A stretch of DNA of 64,000 nt, taken from the NCBI RefSeq assembly GCF_014023275.1, contig NZ_CP054698.1:124001-188000 (forward strand), given 5' to 3'. A program made the translations under genes and the position numbers. Below, piece by piece: positions 55,210-63,758 of the stretch. The notes under the pieces are model-generated. The model saw only the letters and a list, made by a program, of their open reading frames with translations, was not told the DNA's origin and made no database searches. Within the stretch, counting starts at the first letter, position 1; the number at the start of each line of letters is the position of its first letter. Source of the stretch: Nostoc edaphicum CCNP1411. Lineage in GTDB: Bacteria > Cyanobacteriota > Cyanobacteriia > Cyanobacteriales > Nostocaceae.

Positions 55210-56079
55210 ATGACAGACATATCAAACGGAATTGGAATTATTAGACAAAGACCAACTTTAGTCTCAACCTTTGAACTGCTAGTAAAGCCAATTACACCTG
55301 TTACCGCTCCTGGTGGCGGGGCTGTTGCTCGCACAGTTGTCCAAGGTTATTTTTTAACCATCGCCAATACTAGCAACTCCAATGTCAGATTGACGCTGCA
55401 ATTCACTGCAACTACACCGCAATTAAATGTAGCCGACACCGTAACAATCAGCGATGTCACAGGAGCTAACAGTTTCAGTGATCTAACCCCTGTTCCAGGC
55501 GATCCGAACAGATTTACATTCAATGTGGGCATTTCAGCCAATGACACAGCTTTAGTTACCTTACTACCTGATGTCACCAAGCCAGAGATATTACAAGCAG
55601 CAAAACTAGAGATTCGCGGATATGTAGAAATCTTAGTCAATTCTCCTTCTGCGGCAAACCCAGTTAATCTGCTGTTGACGCCTGAACATAGAGGTACATT
55701 CCTACCTCAAGATTTAACTGCTCGCAGTCTTGACTTCGATCAATTGGCTTATTCTCTGCCCACATCTACTGGTGGAAGCTTGTTTACACTGACAGGGCCG
55801 CCAGTGTTGAAAAGTAACAAGGAACTGAAGATAGAAGTCAAAGAATTTGAGAAAGTTCAGAAAGATAAAGACTTTGAGAAAATTCAAGCTGAAAAACTCC
55901 CTGAGACAAGTCAAGTTGAAAATCTGACTTCAGCAGATGGTTCAAATGACCTACAGCGGCTAATCGGTCTGATGGCTCAACGTCTTGATCAAATAGAACA
56001 GGCAAATGGGCAATCTTTCATCCAGCCCCAAGAACGCCCAAATGTCGGTCAACAAGTAGTTAATCAACCAAGGAATTAA
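55210..56079 (+). CDS. Beta-rich protein with a helical tail, first gene of the ATP-grasp unit
   Basis: 289 residues, unrecognised family. Residues about 1-195 are strand-rich and Thr/Val-rich (STFELLVKPITPVTAPGGGA, then VRLTLQFTATTPQLNVADT), suggesting one or two beta-sandwich domains, without a signal peptide. Residues about 205-240 are highly charged (KELKIEVKEFEKVQKDKDFE). The tail begins with a helix LQRLIGLMAQRLDQIEQANG and ends in a Gln/Asn/Pro-rich stretch. It is followed after six bases by the degenerate ATP-grasp gene, so it is probably part of the same operon and may be the modification substrate. Confidence 0.72.
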   Translation: MTDISNGIGIIRQRPTLVSTFELLVKPITPVTAPGGGAVARTVVQGYFLTIANTSNSNVRLTLQFTATTPQLNVADTVTISDVTGANSFSDLTPVPGDPNRFTFNVGISANDTALVTLLPDVTKPEILQAAKLEIRGYVEILVNSPSAANPVNLLLTPEHRGTFLPQDLTARSLDFDQLAYSLPTSTGGSLFTLTGPPVLKSNKELKIEVKEFEKVQKDKDFEKIQAEKLPETSQVENLTSADGSNDLQRLIGLMAQRLDQIEQANGQSFIQPQERPNVGQQVVNQPRN

Positions 56080-56085
56080 GTAAGC

Positions 56086-56859
56086 GTGTTGGTTATTGTC
56101 GCCAGTCGTCATGACAAAGCCGCCGAGGCGCTGGTTGCTAATTGGGCGGCTCATGGTCATAGTGTCAGCCTACTGACGCCTGAAGATTTGTCAGTGGTTG
56201 GATGGCGACATTACTTGAGTTCTATTGATGTGGGAGATAGGGGAGAAAGTACTACCTCATCTACCTCATTCTCCTCAGCAGTGGTAGGTGGGGTTGCGAT
56301 ATCTACGACGGGCTGCGCCAACGCTCTCGATCAAATCACTGGCGTTTTGACTCGCCTACCTTCTATTTTTGAACAGGAACTTCTGCACATTGTCCCTGAT
56401 GATCGAGCATACATTGCTACGGAAATGAATGCCTTTCTAATTGCTTGGTTGTCCAGCTTAAAATGTCCAGTCTTAAACCGACCAACCCCAACATATTTAT
56501 TAGGGCCTGCTTGGCGACCTGAACAATGGGTTTATGCGGCTGCTCAGTTGGGTATTCCAGTACGTCCGGTGCGACGGCAAAGTTCGATGTCGGCAAATGT
56601 GTGTGCCCAGGTTCTCGAAAAATCTTCGGTAAAGGTGACAGTGGTAGGCGATCGCTGTTTAGGGGAAGTTGAAAAAACCCTAGCTTCACACGCCAGACGT
56701 ATCGCTGATGCTGCTGAAGTTGACTTGTTGACTGTTCATTTTAGCAGCAGCGAATCTCCAGCAGAGTTTTTGGGCGCTGATTTGTGGACTGATATTTCTG
56801 CACCAGATGTAGGCGATGCCATACTTGAGTATTTGAGTGGAGGTGATGCTAAATGCTGA
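56086..56859 (+). CDS. Degenerate ATP-grasp homologue
   Basis: 257 residues, starting with GTG. Residues about 85-155 read like the pre-ATP-grasp and linker part of RimK-type enzymes (ITGVLTRLPSIFEQELLHIV, then CPVLNRPTPTYLLGPAWRPE). The end recalls an ATP-grasp C-terminus (VTVVGDRCLG, HARRIADAAEVDLLTVHF), but the central ATP- and metal-binding strands are missing. Residues about 48-80 are a low-complexity insertion. Possibly a non-catalytic partner of the next gene, whose start overlaps this stop by seven bases. Confidence 0.72.
   Translation: MLVIVASRHDKAAEALVANWAAHGHSVSLLTPEDLSVVGWRHYLSSIDVGDRGESTTSSTSFSSAVVGGVAISTTGCANALDQITGVLTRLPSIFEQELLHIVPDDRAYIATEMNAFLIAWLSSLKCPVLNRPTPTYLLGPAWRPEQWVYAAAQLGIPVRPVRRQSSMSANVCAQVLEKSSVKVTVVGDRCLGEVEKTLASHARRIADAAEVDLLTVHFSSSESPAEFLGADLWTDISAPDVGDAILEYLSGGDAKC
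56296..56324. repeat. Dispersed palindrome inside a coding frame
   Basis: GCGATATCTACGACGGGCT and CGCCAACGC, a family member read in frame as AISTTGCANA in the degenerate ATP-grasp gene. Preceded by short GATAGGGG/CTACCTCATT repeats. Confidence 0.78.
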
Positions 56860-57794
56860 TTTTGTTGTGGGGTATTACCGAAGAATCTCCTTTAGCAGCA
56901 GTTCACTCAGAACTAACTAGTCTAGGCATACCGTCAGTATTCCTTGATCAACGAGATATTTTAGATACTGAAATTGAACTATCTGTAGGCAATATTTTAG
57001 ATTTACCAGTCCAAGGGCAAATTCGCACTTGGTATCAAAAAATTGATTTGAGTGAAATCACTGCTGCTTACTTACGCCCCTATGACTCGCGCCGTCTTCC
57101 TCAAATTGCCCAAGCGGGTGTAAATAGTCCAGCTTGGCAACATGCGATCGCAGTTGATGATACCTTAATGTCGTGGTCGGAAATGACACCCGCCTTTGTC
57201 ATTAACCGTCCGTCTGCAATGGCTGCTAACGGCTCTAAACCTTATCAGTTAGAGCAAATTCGCTCACTCGGTTTCAAAGTTCCCGAAACCCTTGTCACCA
57301 CAGACCCCGAAGCTGTGCGATCTTTTTGGAAACTCCACGGCGATATTATTTATAAATCCATCAGTGGTATTCGTAGCAAAGTCTCGCGTGTGGGAATTGA
57401 GCATCTTGAACGCCTTGATAATGTATCTTGGTGTCCGACTCAGTTTCAGCAATATATACCCGGTAGAGATTATCGCGTTCATGTTGTCGGGACAGAGATT
57501 TTTGCCAGCGAGGTAATTTCCCAAGCTGATGACTACCGCTATGCAGCAGAGAATGATGAATCCACAGAAATCCGTGCTTGTCATCTTCCTGAAGAAGTAG
57601 AACAGCAGTGTAGAGTCTTGGCAAAAGCAATAAATCTACCTCTTTGCGGCATCGATTTGCGCCGCACACCTGGAGGTGATTGGTATTGCTTCGAGGTTAA
57701 TCCTTCACCTGGGTTTACTTATTACCAACAGTTTACAGGTCAGCCGATTAGTACTGCGATCGCTAATTTGCTAGCAGGCAAAAATCGGATTTGA
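56853..57794 (+). CDS. RimK-like ATP-grasp ligase
   Basis: 313 residues. A pre-ATP-grasp N-terminus (LILLWGITEESPLAAVHSEL), then the ATP-grasp fold: substrate and ATP contact INRPSAMAANGSKPYQLEQI, GDIIYKSISGIRSKVSRV, QQYIPGRDYRVHVVGTEIF and the metal-binding FEVNPSPGFTYYQQ (about residue 280). Such enzymes make amide or ester bonds to peptides or proteins using ATP. The target is unknown; the beta-rich gene two places upstream is a candidate. It is translationally coupled to the preceding gene. Confidence 0.9.
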   Translation: MLILLWGITEESPLAAVHSELTSLGIPSVFLDQRDILDTEIELSVGNILDLPVQGQIRTWYQKIDLSEITAAYLRPYDSRRLPQIAQAGVNSPAWQHAIAVDDTLMSWSEMTPAFVINRPSAMAANGSKPYQLEQIRSLGFKVPETLVTTDPEAVRSFWKLHGDIIYKSISGIRSKVSRVGIEHLERLDNVSWCPTQFQQYIPGRDYRVHVVGTEIFASEVISQADDYRYAAENDESTEIRACHLPEEVEQQCRVLAKAINLPLCGIDLRRTPGGDWYCFEVNPSPGFTYYQQFTGQPISTAIANLLAGKNRI

Positions 57795-57883
57795 TGAAAA
57801 ATTAATTTAATTAATTTCATCTTTTGAGTATGCAGTTCTTAGGGTAAATTTCGGAATCACTGCTCATTTCAACCGAAATCTAA

Positions 57884-58381
57884 TTATTTTTCAGTACGCA
57901 TAAAAAGAGACACAGTTATTCCCAAACCAATTGCTCCCCAACCTAACCAATTAATCATATTGGAAGAATAATTTAATTGAATTGGTGAAGCATTGGGATT
58001 CTGGATTAAAAAATTAATCTGTCCTGCGATCGCTTGCGCTTCCGTGGGATCTTTTCCATCTTGACCAATTTGGTAACTAATACCCTTTCTTGTTACTCCT
58101 AACACCCGAAAAAACTGTATATCCTCAGTAGAATCCTCTGTAAATCGTGTAGCATTAATTATCACAACCTTTCCCTGTGTAATATTATCAATAATTTTCT
58201 CTTCAATTATCTGTTGACTAAATGCTAAACGTTCAGTTATTGTGCAAGATGCTGTTTTCGACTGAGTAGCTTTGCAGCTAATAATTAAACCCCCTGAGCC
58301 ATACCGAAAAATACCTATACCAATTCCAGCCAAAGCAGCACCAAAAAATAAGCGCAGCAATATATCCGGTAAATTTTTCAT
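57884..58381 (-). CDS. Membrane protein with two transmembrane segments
   Basis: 165 residues. Hydrophobic segments at the N-terminus (LLRLFFGAALAGIGIGIFRY) and C-terminus (INWLGWGAIGLGITVSLFM) flank a strand-rich extracytoplasmic or cytoplasmic domain with two Cys (ISCKATQSKTASCTITERLA). No family recognised. Possibly a small DUF-type protein anchored at both ends. Convergent with the ATP-grasp operon. Confidence 0.72.
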   Translation of the reverse strand: MKNLPDILLRLFFGAALAGIGIGIFRYGSGGLIISCKATQSKTASCTITERLAFSQQIIEEKIIDNITQGKVVIINATRFTEDSTEDIQFFRVLGVTRKGISYQIGQDGKDPTEAQAIAGQINFLIQNPNASPIQLNYSSNMINWLGWGAIGLGITVSLFMRTEK

Positions 58382-59616
58382 ACTTATGCACCTATCTTGG
58401 ATGGCACATGACGCTTATAATCCCTTTGTTATAATTCCCAAATAAGTGCCAAGCTGTAACACTCATGACCTGTTCACAAGTGCAATGGCATCGTTAGTGT
58501 AATCCAGTACGGTTAATATTCTTTACTTTAAAAAACCGTAGGTTGGGTGAAGCGGAGCGCAACCCAACACATTGGTGTCAACGGTGTCAATTTAACATCA
58601 AAGCAAGTCATAACTAGCTTTTAGATCGGCTCGTTCCCAGTCGGAGACTGGGAATACCCGTCGTTGGGGCTGCCGCTTCCCTTACTGGCGACTCTGCCGC
58701 CAGGAGCAGCATTTCCAGCCAGAGGCTGAAAACGAGATTTGAAGAGGCTTTTAGCTTAAGTTGACACCAATGAACCCAACACATATACAGGATGTTGGGT
58801 TACGCAAAGTCTCCACCCAACCTACAATTTTTTTAGCCTTGCCACGCCAGTAGGTGTGTAGCTGTCAGAGTCCGGCACTATTTCAAGTTCTATAAGAATT
58901 GCAGGTTATTAAATTTGCGTCGCTTACATAACCACTTCCCCTAACGGGGATAAAAGCAAGCTAACTAACTTTAGCGATCGCATTACTTATCAGTCCACGA
59001 ATACTCATGTTTTGCTGTTTTGAAATGGATAATCTTTGCCCTTTCTTCTCTACAAGACACGCAAGAGAGAGACAAATTTAATGCTTTTTCACTCAGCACT
59101 TGTTACTAAGTACTGGCTCAACGCTCCGCTATCCATGTACAGCACTGTTTTGATAAGAAAGGTTTTCGTGAGTTTCTACGGATATAACAGAAGCCGACAT
59201 TAGTATAGACTGGCTTTGAATACACCTGAAATTCATCAGGGACTTAGTTTGTCGCTGCTGGTGACTTGCTTGCTGGTATCTTATTGCTTTTGACTGTATG
59301 AAACTTACTCTAGTCCACGGTAAGTCTCCCTCAAAAAGGTTTCTTAGCATTTAAAACGACCCCACTGTTTTGAGGCTATAGGCTTAGAATATTTACAAGC
59401 TTTACTTACGAATTAGCTCTCTCTAGAGAAAGTACCGTTTTTGCTGTCTAAGCTGACATTCATCCTATTTCTATCCAGATTTGTGTAGCTTATTAACAAA
59501 TCAGCGGATTTATTAATATTAAGGCTGCTTTAGTATTTAGTTTCTTACCCTGACCTATTAGACAGCTAGAGTGTTCATTTCATTTTGTTCAATAGCTTTT
59601 AGCCCTTATCGCTCCC
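58382..59616. other. 1.2-kb gene-free stretch with a nested repeat and an isolated CRISPR-like unit
   Basis: Holds the nested element at 58538-58825. A lone sequence ACCACTTCCCCTAACGGGGA plus TAAAAGC (58931-58957) resembles a CRISPR repeat but has no neighbours of the same kind. The rest (58960-59616) is without a recognised gene or RNA. The ORF at 59129 is short and unsupported. Confidence 0.55.
58538..58825. repeat. Triply nested palindromic elements
   Basis: Outer element: GTAGGTTGGGTG (58538-58549) inverted at 58814-58825. Middle element: ATTGGTGTCAA (58571-58581) inverted at 58761-58771, flanked by the direct repeat AACCCAACAC (58561-58570 and 58773-58782). Inner element: about 58625-58746, with CTCGTT/AACGAG ends, flanked by the direct repeat GCTTTTAG (58617-58624 and 58747-58754). 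The direct repeats look like target-site duplications and give the insertion order outer, then middle, then inner. Confidence 0.8.
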
Positions 59617-60129
59617 ATGCTGACCCATCACCGCAAGCCCGTGTGCTTATCACTGATTTCCACTGACCTACCAATCTGGTCTGTTGTCGAAACTGCCGCA
59701 ACATTGTATCAAAAAGATACTGATAGATTCCATTTGTTACTTACCGCACCGCCCCTAATTAGCTGCGAAGTAGAGAGTGTAGTAAGTCCACAGGACAGAC
59801 TTCCCCAAACTAAGAGCAAAGCTTACGCCCCTAACAGTCCCAGAATTTTGTGGCTAGAGATTTCCCCTTATCGCGTCATCATGACTATGCAAGGTAACGC
59901 CCAAGTGAGTTACCGTCACTTTTGGGAACAGGGCGTTTATGGCATTAGTCGCTATTGGTTGCCAACTGAGTCATTGCAACCTAACGATCCTATTCGTTTG
60001 CGAAATTTTACTAGTAGCCTAACTCTCAACGGACATCCCTTACCAGAACATTTGCGTCTGGAATATGAATTGTGGGCAGAAAAAGTCCAATTAGGATGCT
60101 ACATACTGAATTTGGAAATTAAACATTGA
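59617..60129 (+). CDS. Conserved-looking hypothetical protein, 170 aa
   Basis: No family recognised. Soluble, strand-rich, with LPIWSVVETAATLYQKDTDR near the start and a tail ending in ELWAEKVQLGCYILNLEIKH. The middle contains RILWLEISPYRVIMTMQGNA. No membrane segment. Followed at once by a heptamer array. Likely a cyanobacterial protein of unknown role. Confidence 0.68.
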   Translation: MLTHHRKPVCLSLISTDLPIWSVVETAATLYQKDTDRFHLLLTAPPLISCEVESVVSPQDRLPQTKSKAYAPNSPRILWLEISPYRVIMTMQGNAQVSYRHFWEQGVYGISRYWLPTESLQPNDPIRLRNFTSSLTLNGHPLPEHLRLEYELWAEKVQLGCYILNLEIKH

Positions 60130-60265
60130 TGGGAGTGGGGATTAGGGAGTGGGAGGATGAGGGAGCAGGGGAAGCAGGAAAAGCAGGGGAAGAAAGAATA
60201 ACTAATACCCCGTGCCCCATACCCAATGCCCCATGCCCCATGCCCAATGCCCCATGCCCCAATCC
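60130..60265. repeat. Tandem short repeats between convergent genes
   Basis: GGGGA(T/A)TAGGGAG and GGGGAAGCAGGAAAAGC units on the left, CCCCATGCCCAATG units on the right. Fills the space between the 170-residue gene and the redoxin gene. Confidence 0.85.
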
Positions 60266-60268
60266 CTT

Positions 60269-60850
60269 TTAACCAAAATAACTGGGTTGGTTTCCAGGTT
60301 TCCATTTAATATTGCAACCAACACTCGGCTTTTGTTCGTTTGTAACAGGTTTATCTGCCAGCACTGCTTCAATGGCTGCGCGTAAATCTGCACCAGTCAC
60401 AGGTTTACCATTACTGGGACGGCTATCATCCAATTGTCCCCGATAAACTAGTTTGCGATCGCTATCAAATACAAAAAAATCTGGTGTGCAAGCTGCTGTG
60501 TAAGCTTTTGCTGTTTCCTGACTCTCGTCGTAGCATAAGGTAAAATTAAACCCTTGTTCTGTGGCAAATGCTTGTAACGACTCTGGCGCGTCATCTGGAT
60601 AATTGTGTGCATCGTTAGCACTGATGGCAACGATCGCTAAATCACCTGTAAAATAATCTTTTCCTAACTGCACTAATTCTTTTTGAATGTGCTTTACAAA
60701 TGGGCAATGCCGACAAATAAACATTACCAACAGTGCTTTTTTATCTGCAAAGGTAGAAAGTGAAGTTGCTTTTCCAGATACTACTTCCGGTAGATTAAAA
60801 TCTGGCGCTTTCGTGCCTAATAGCAACATCGTTGAAGCAGTTAAAGCCAT
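60269..60850 (-). CDS. Redoxin/AhpC-TSA family thiol protein
   Basis: 193 residues. Thioredoxin fold with LLGTKAPDFNLPEV at the N-terminus, the active-site segment ALLVMFICRHCPFVKHIQKE (C-x-x-C) and TPDFFVFDSDRKLVYRGQLD later. The CxxC spacing and CPF match the cyanobacterial thioredoxin-like/peroxiredoxin-like group. Likely reduces thiols or peroxides; no signal peptide, so cytosolic. A C-terminal extension (NEQKPSVGCNIKW) carries one more Cys. Confidence 0.9.
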   Translation of the reverse strand: MALTASTMLLLGTKAPDFNLPEVVSGKATSLSTFADKKALLVMFICRHCPFVKHIQKELVQLGKDYFTGDLAIVAISANDAHNYPDDAPESLQAFATEQGFNFTLCYDESQETAKAYTAACTPDFFVFDSDRKLVYRGQLDDSRPSNGKPVTGADLRAAIEAVLADKPVTNEQKPSVGCNIKWKPGNQPSYFG

Positions 60851-60930
60851 ATTTCACCCAATATTTTTACGCTGATAACTGCTTTGGCTATCAGTATATT
60901 TTCACTCTAGCACTAAGTTTTACATAAATT

Positions 60931-60956
60931 AAGAGACGGTAAATTTACCGTCTCTT
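60931..60956. terminator. Perfect 26-bp palindrome downstream of hli
   Basis: AAGAGACGGTAAA is followed directly by its exact complement. It lies about 100 bases after the hli stop on the minus strand and before the redoxin gene, so it probably ends the hli transcript. T-run is short. Confidence 0.65.
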
Positions 60957-61058
60957 ACGTTTGTTGATAATTAAGTTATAAAAATTAGTTTTTACAAGAC
61001 TCTGTGCTGAGTTTTGAAGTTGAGTACTCAGCACTCACCACTCGGAACTCAGCACTCT

Positions 61059-61274
61059 TCATAGGCTTGCCAAAACACCAACGATACCGTGTCCGGTGAA
61101 TACTTCTAATGCTATTAGAGAAACAAAACCAATCATTGCTAGACGACCGTTGAGCATTTCTGCATAAGGAGTGAAGCCAGTGCGATCGCCTTGCTCATCT
61201 ACATAAACTCTTGGCTCGATCGCAAAGTTGTTCAGTTTGCCTTGGTCGTCAACTATAGCAGTGTTTGTACGCAT
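61059..61274 (-). CDS. High-light-inducible / CAB-ELIP-HLIP-like protein
   Basis: 71 residues with a single transmembrane helix bearing the chlorophyll-binding motif: [20 protein letters not shown] (E-x-x-N-G-R-x-A-M). The N-terminal 30 residues are polar. Hlips are thylakoid proteins that bind chlorophyll and protect or help assemble photosystem II under excess light. Monocistronic. The A/G-rich leader (AAAAGGAAA) just before the ATG is a good ribosome site. Confidence 0.94.
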   Translation of the reverse strand: MRTNTAIVDDQGKLNNFAIEPRVYVDEQGDRTGFTPYAEMLNGRLAMIGFVSLIALEVFTGHGIVGVLASL

Positions 61275-61470
61275 TTGATTTTCCTTTTGTTTTCTCTTAT
61301 GTAAACAACTGTAACAAAGTTATTAATATTTGTAAAGTATCTGAATCTGCTCAAGTAGAAATCCAAGCCAGAGATATGATAGTGAATCGAGTTCAAAGCC
61401 ATGTCTAACGAACAGGCTCCGCTCCTTCTGCGTAAGCACTTTCATTCACAAATCCGTTCCCGATAAGCTA

Positions 61471-62193
61471 ATGCATCGATTTCGAGTAGAGGTTATTGCC
61501 AAAACACCAAACCCGCAGCAGGTGATTTATGCCGCGATGCACCAGGACTATACTGATGGGTTCGTGTTTGATGAGCGTGACTCCTGGCCCTCGGAGTCAC
61601 AAAGTGGCGAAGTTATTGTTAAGCGACTTTTAGCGGGTGAGAGGGGACACTATGGACCTCTAGAGCATCCCCAGATTGTTTTCAACTGTGGTTACTTTCC
61701 CCACAATGTGATGCAGCAAGCCCGTACTCATCGTGTAGGCGTATCATTCGATGTCCAATCTTTTAGATACACAGGCAACCAATTTATTGATGTAGTAGAA
61801 GGCAAAAAAGACATAGAAGATGTTTTTTACCTACGTCCCGTTGGTTATTACACTGATAGACAAGGCAAAAAATACTATTATTCACCAGAGCAACGAGCAG
61901 CAGACTTGGAGTGGTGTCTAGAAGCAGCTAAACGATATAAAGCTGATTTTGAGGCTGGAATGTCTGAAGAACACGCAAGAGGTAAAGTGCCTTTTGATTA
62001 TCGCCAGCATTTTGTAGTTAGTTTTAATTTAAGGTCTTTCTTGCATTTTTGTGATCTGAGAAATAAGAAAGATGCTCAACTGGAAATTCAAAAGTTGTGT
62101 GAAATGATGTGGCCTCATTTTGAAGATTGGGCACCTGCGATCGCACAATGGTATGAAAAGCAGCGTCTAGGTAAAGCCAGACTTGCACCATAA
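61471..62193 (+). CDS. thyX: Flavin-dependent thymidylate synthase
   Basis: 240 residues. Makes dTMP from dUMP using methylene-THF, FAD and NADPH. The signature RTHRVGVSFDVQSFRY (R-x-H-R-x7-S variant) lies at about residues 84-99, with GHYGPLEHPQIVF before it and QHFVVSFNLRSFLHFCDLR after. The ATG at 61471 is the start. Common in cyanobacteria, where it usually replaces ThyA. Confidence 0.96.
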   Translation: MHRFRVEVIAKTPNPQQVIYAAMHQDYTDGFVFDERDSWPSESQSGEVIVKRLLAGERGHYGPLEHPQIVFNCGYFPHNVMQQARTHRVGVSFDVQSFRYTGNQFIDVVEGKKDIEDVFYLRPVGYYTDRQGKKYYYSPEQRAADLEWCLEAAKRYKADFEAGMSEEHARGKVPFDYRQHFVVSFNLRSFLHFCDLRNKKDAQLEIQKLCEMMWPHFEDWAPAIAQWYEKQRLGKARLAP

Positions 62194-62299
62194 TCATTTT
62201 TGGGGCAATTCATACTGAATTCTGACGCCTCGGCGGAGCGTCTCCGGCTCCGCTCCTGAGTTCTGAATTCTTCTTATAAAAAATTTGTAAAATACTTTC

Positions 62300-63160
62300 A
62301 TGCGTCGAGACTCAATATTTTACAAACTGTTTCAACAGTCTCCAACTCTGCTGTTTGAGCTATTGAGCAATCCTCCAAATAATGCAGATAGTTATCGTTT
62401 TGATTCAGTCGCCGTCAAAGAGCCGAAATTTAAAATTGATGGAGTATTTCTACCACCGGAAACTGATGGTGCTGGAGTTGTATATTTTTGTGAGGTGCAG
62501 TTCCAGAAGGATGAACAACTTTATGAAAGAGTATGGGCTGAATCTTCGTTATATTTCTACCGCAACCATGCCAGATTTAGCGACTGGCAAGCAGTGATAA
62601 TCTACCCGTCACGCAGTATTGAGCAAAGCGATATTCATCCTCATCGCTCATTGCTAAACGGCGAACAAATACATCGGGTGTATTTAGATGAATTAGGGGA
62701 TATTCGTCAGTTACCTATATGGGTAGCGCTGATGGTATTAACTACAGTAGATGAAGAACAAGCACCAGAAGAAGCAAGGTATTTGTTAACAAGAACTACC
62801 CAAGAAGTGCTATCACCATCGAGTCGCGCCATAATTGAATTAATAACGACGATCATGGTGTACAGATTTGAACAATTAACTCAAGCTGAGGTAGAGTCTA
62901 TGTTAGGAATCACGCTTAAGGAAACGCGAGTTTACCGAGAAATTAAGGAGGAAGGACGTGAGGAAGGACGTGAGGAAGGACGTGAGGAAGCAACAGCTAA
63001 TCTTATTCTCCGGCAATTAACTAAGCGATTTGGGGAACTTTCTCAAGAAATACGCTCCTCAATTTCTGGTTTATCTTTGCCTGTTCTAGAAGATTTAAGT
63101 GAAGCACTGTTAGATTTTACTAGTTTGGCTGATTTACAGGCTTGGCTAGAAGCGCAATGA
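62300..63160 (+). CDS. Rpn family recombination-promoting nuclease-like protein
   Basis: 286 residues. The N-terminal nuclease-like domain (DUF2887 type) has FKIDGVFLPPE and VVYFCEVQFQKDEQLYERVW (D, E-x-Q in place of E-x-K). The C-terminus is DUF4351-like (LILRQLTKRFGELSQEIRSS). Between them a charged hinge EEGREEGREEGREE is encoded by three 12-base repeats (about 62947-62985). Rpn proteins are encoded in many copies in cyanobacteria and may promote recombination or act in phage defence. Confidence 0.9.
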   Translation: MRRDSIFYKLFQQSPTLLFELLSNPPNNADSYRFDSVAVKEPKFKIDGVFLPPETDGAGVVYFCEVQFQKDEQLYERVWAESSLYFYRNHARFSDWQAVIIYPSRSIEQSDIHPHRSLLNGEQIHRVYLDELGDIRQLPIWVALMVLTTVDEEQAPEEARYLLTRTTQEVLSPSSRAIIELITTIMVYRFEQLTQAEVESMLGITLKETRVYREIKEEGREEGREEGREEATANLILRQLTKRFGELSQEIRSSISGLSLPVLEDLSEALLDFTSLADLQAWLEAQ

Positions 63161-63341
63161 AGGTTTAAACTATCTCATATAGACTTTTCCAGGACGATGG
63201 ATATTCAAAAAGTTCTATGCGATCGCCGAATTATTTCCTCTGACCCAGATATTATGAGTAGTACTCCTGTGTTCGTTACGTCAGACAAGGGCTTACTATA
63301 TCAGCAAAATTTTCGAGTTATTACACTTTAAATTTTAAGGA

Positions 63342-63758
63342 ATGTCTGCAAGAGATATTTTCCATAATTTAGTTAGATTGGCTTTGCAAAAAGATGGCTG
63401 GACAATTACACACGATCCACTATCTATTGATTTAGCAGATGGACAATTACAAATTGATCTGGGTGCAGAACGGTTAATTGCTGCCCAAAAGCAAGACGAA
63501 CGAATTGCTGTAGAAATCAAGAGTTTTGTTGCTCCCTCTGCGATTTCTGAGTTTCATACAGCTTTAGGACAATGTTTAAATTATCGAGTAGCGCTAAAAC
63601 TAAAAGAGCCAGAGCGAGTTCTCTATTTAGCAGTTCCACTAGCAACTTATGAAGATTTTTTCTCACGGCAATTGCCACAGATGAGTATCCACGAATATCA
63701 ATTGAAACTGCTAGTATTTGACCCGGAAAATGAGGTAATTGTACAATGGATAAACTAG
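63342..63758 (+). CDS. xisH: XisH family protein, intact copy
   Basis: 138 residues. SARDIFHNLVRLALQKDGWT, HDPLSIDLADGQLQIDLGAE (Asp), RIAVEIKSFVAP (E-x-K) and SEFHTALGQCLNYRVALKL. The catalytic elements of a PD-(D/E)XK fold are present, unlike the copy at 34910. AAGG precedes the ATG. It overlaps the next xisI by 13 bases. Confidence 0.94.
   Translation: MSARDIFHNLVRLALQKDGWTITHDPLSIDLADGQLQIDLGAERLIAAQKQDERIAVEIKSFVAPSAISEFHTALGQCLNYRVALKLKEPERVLYLAVPLATYEDFFSRQLPQMSIHEYQLKLLVFDPENEVIVQWIN

Noticed and set aside
59129..59350. 73-codon minus-strand ORF in the gene-free stretch
   Set aside because: No ribosome site, no recognisable similarity and no neighbouring gene to support it.
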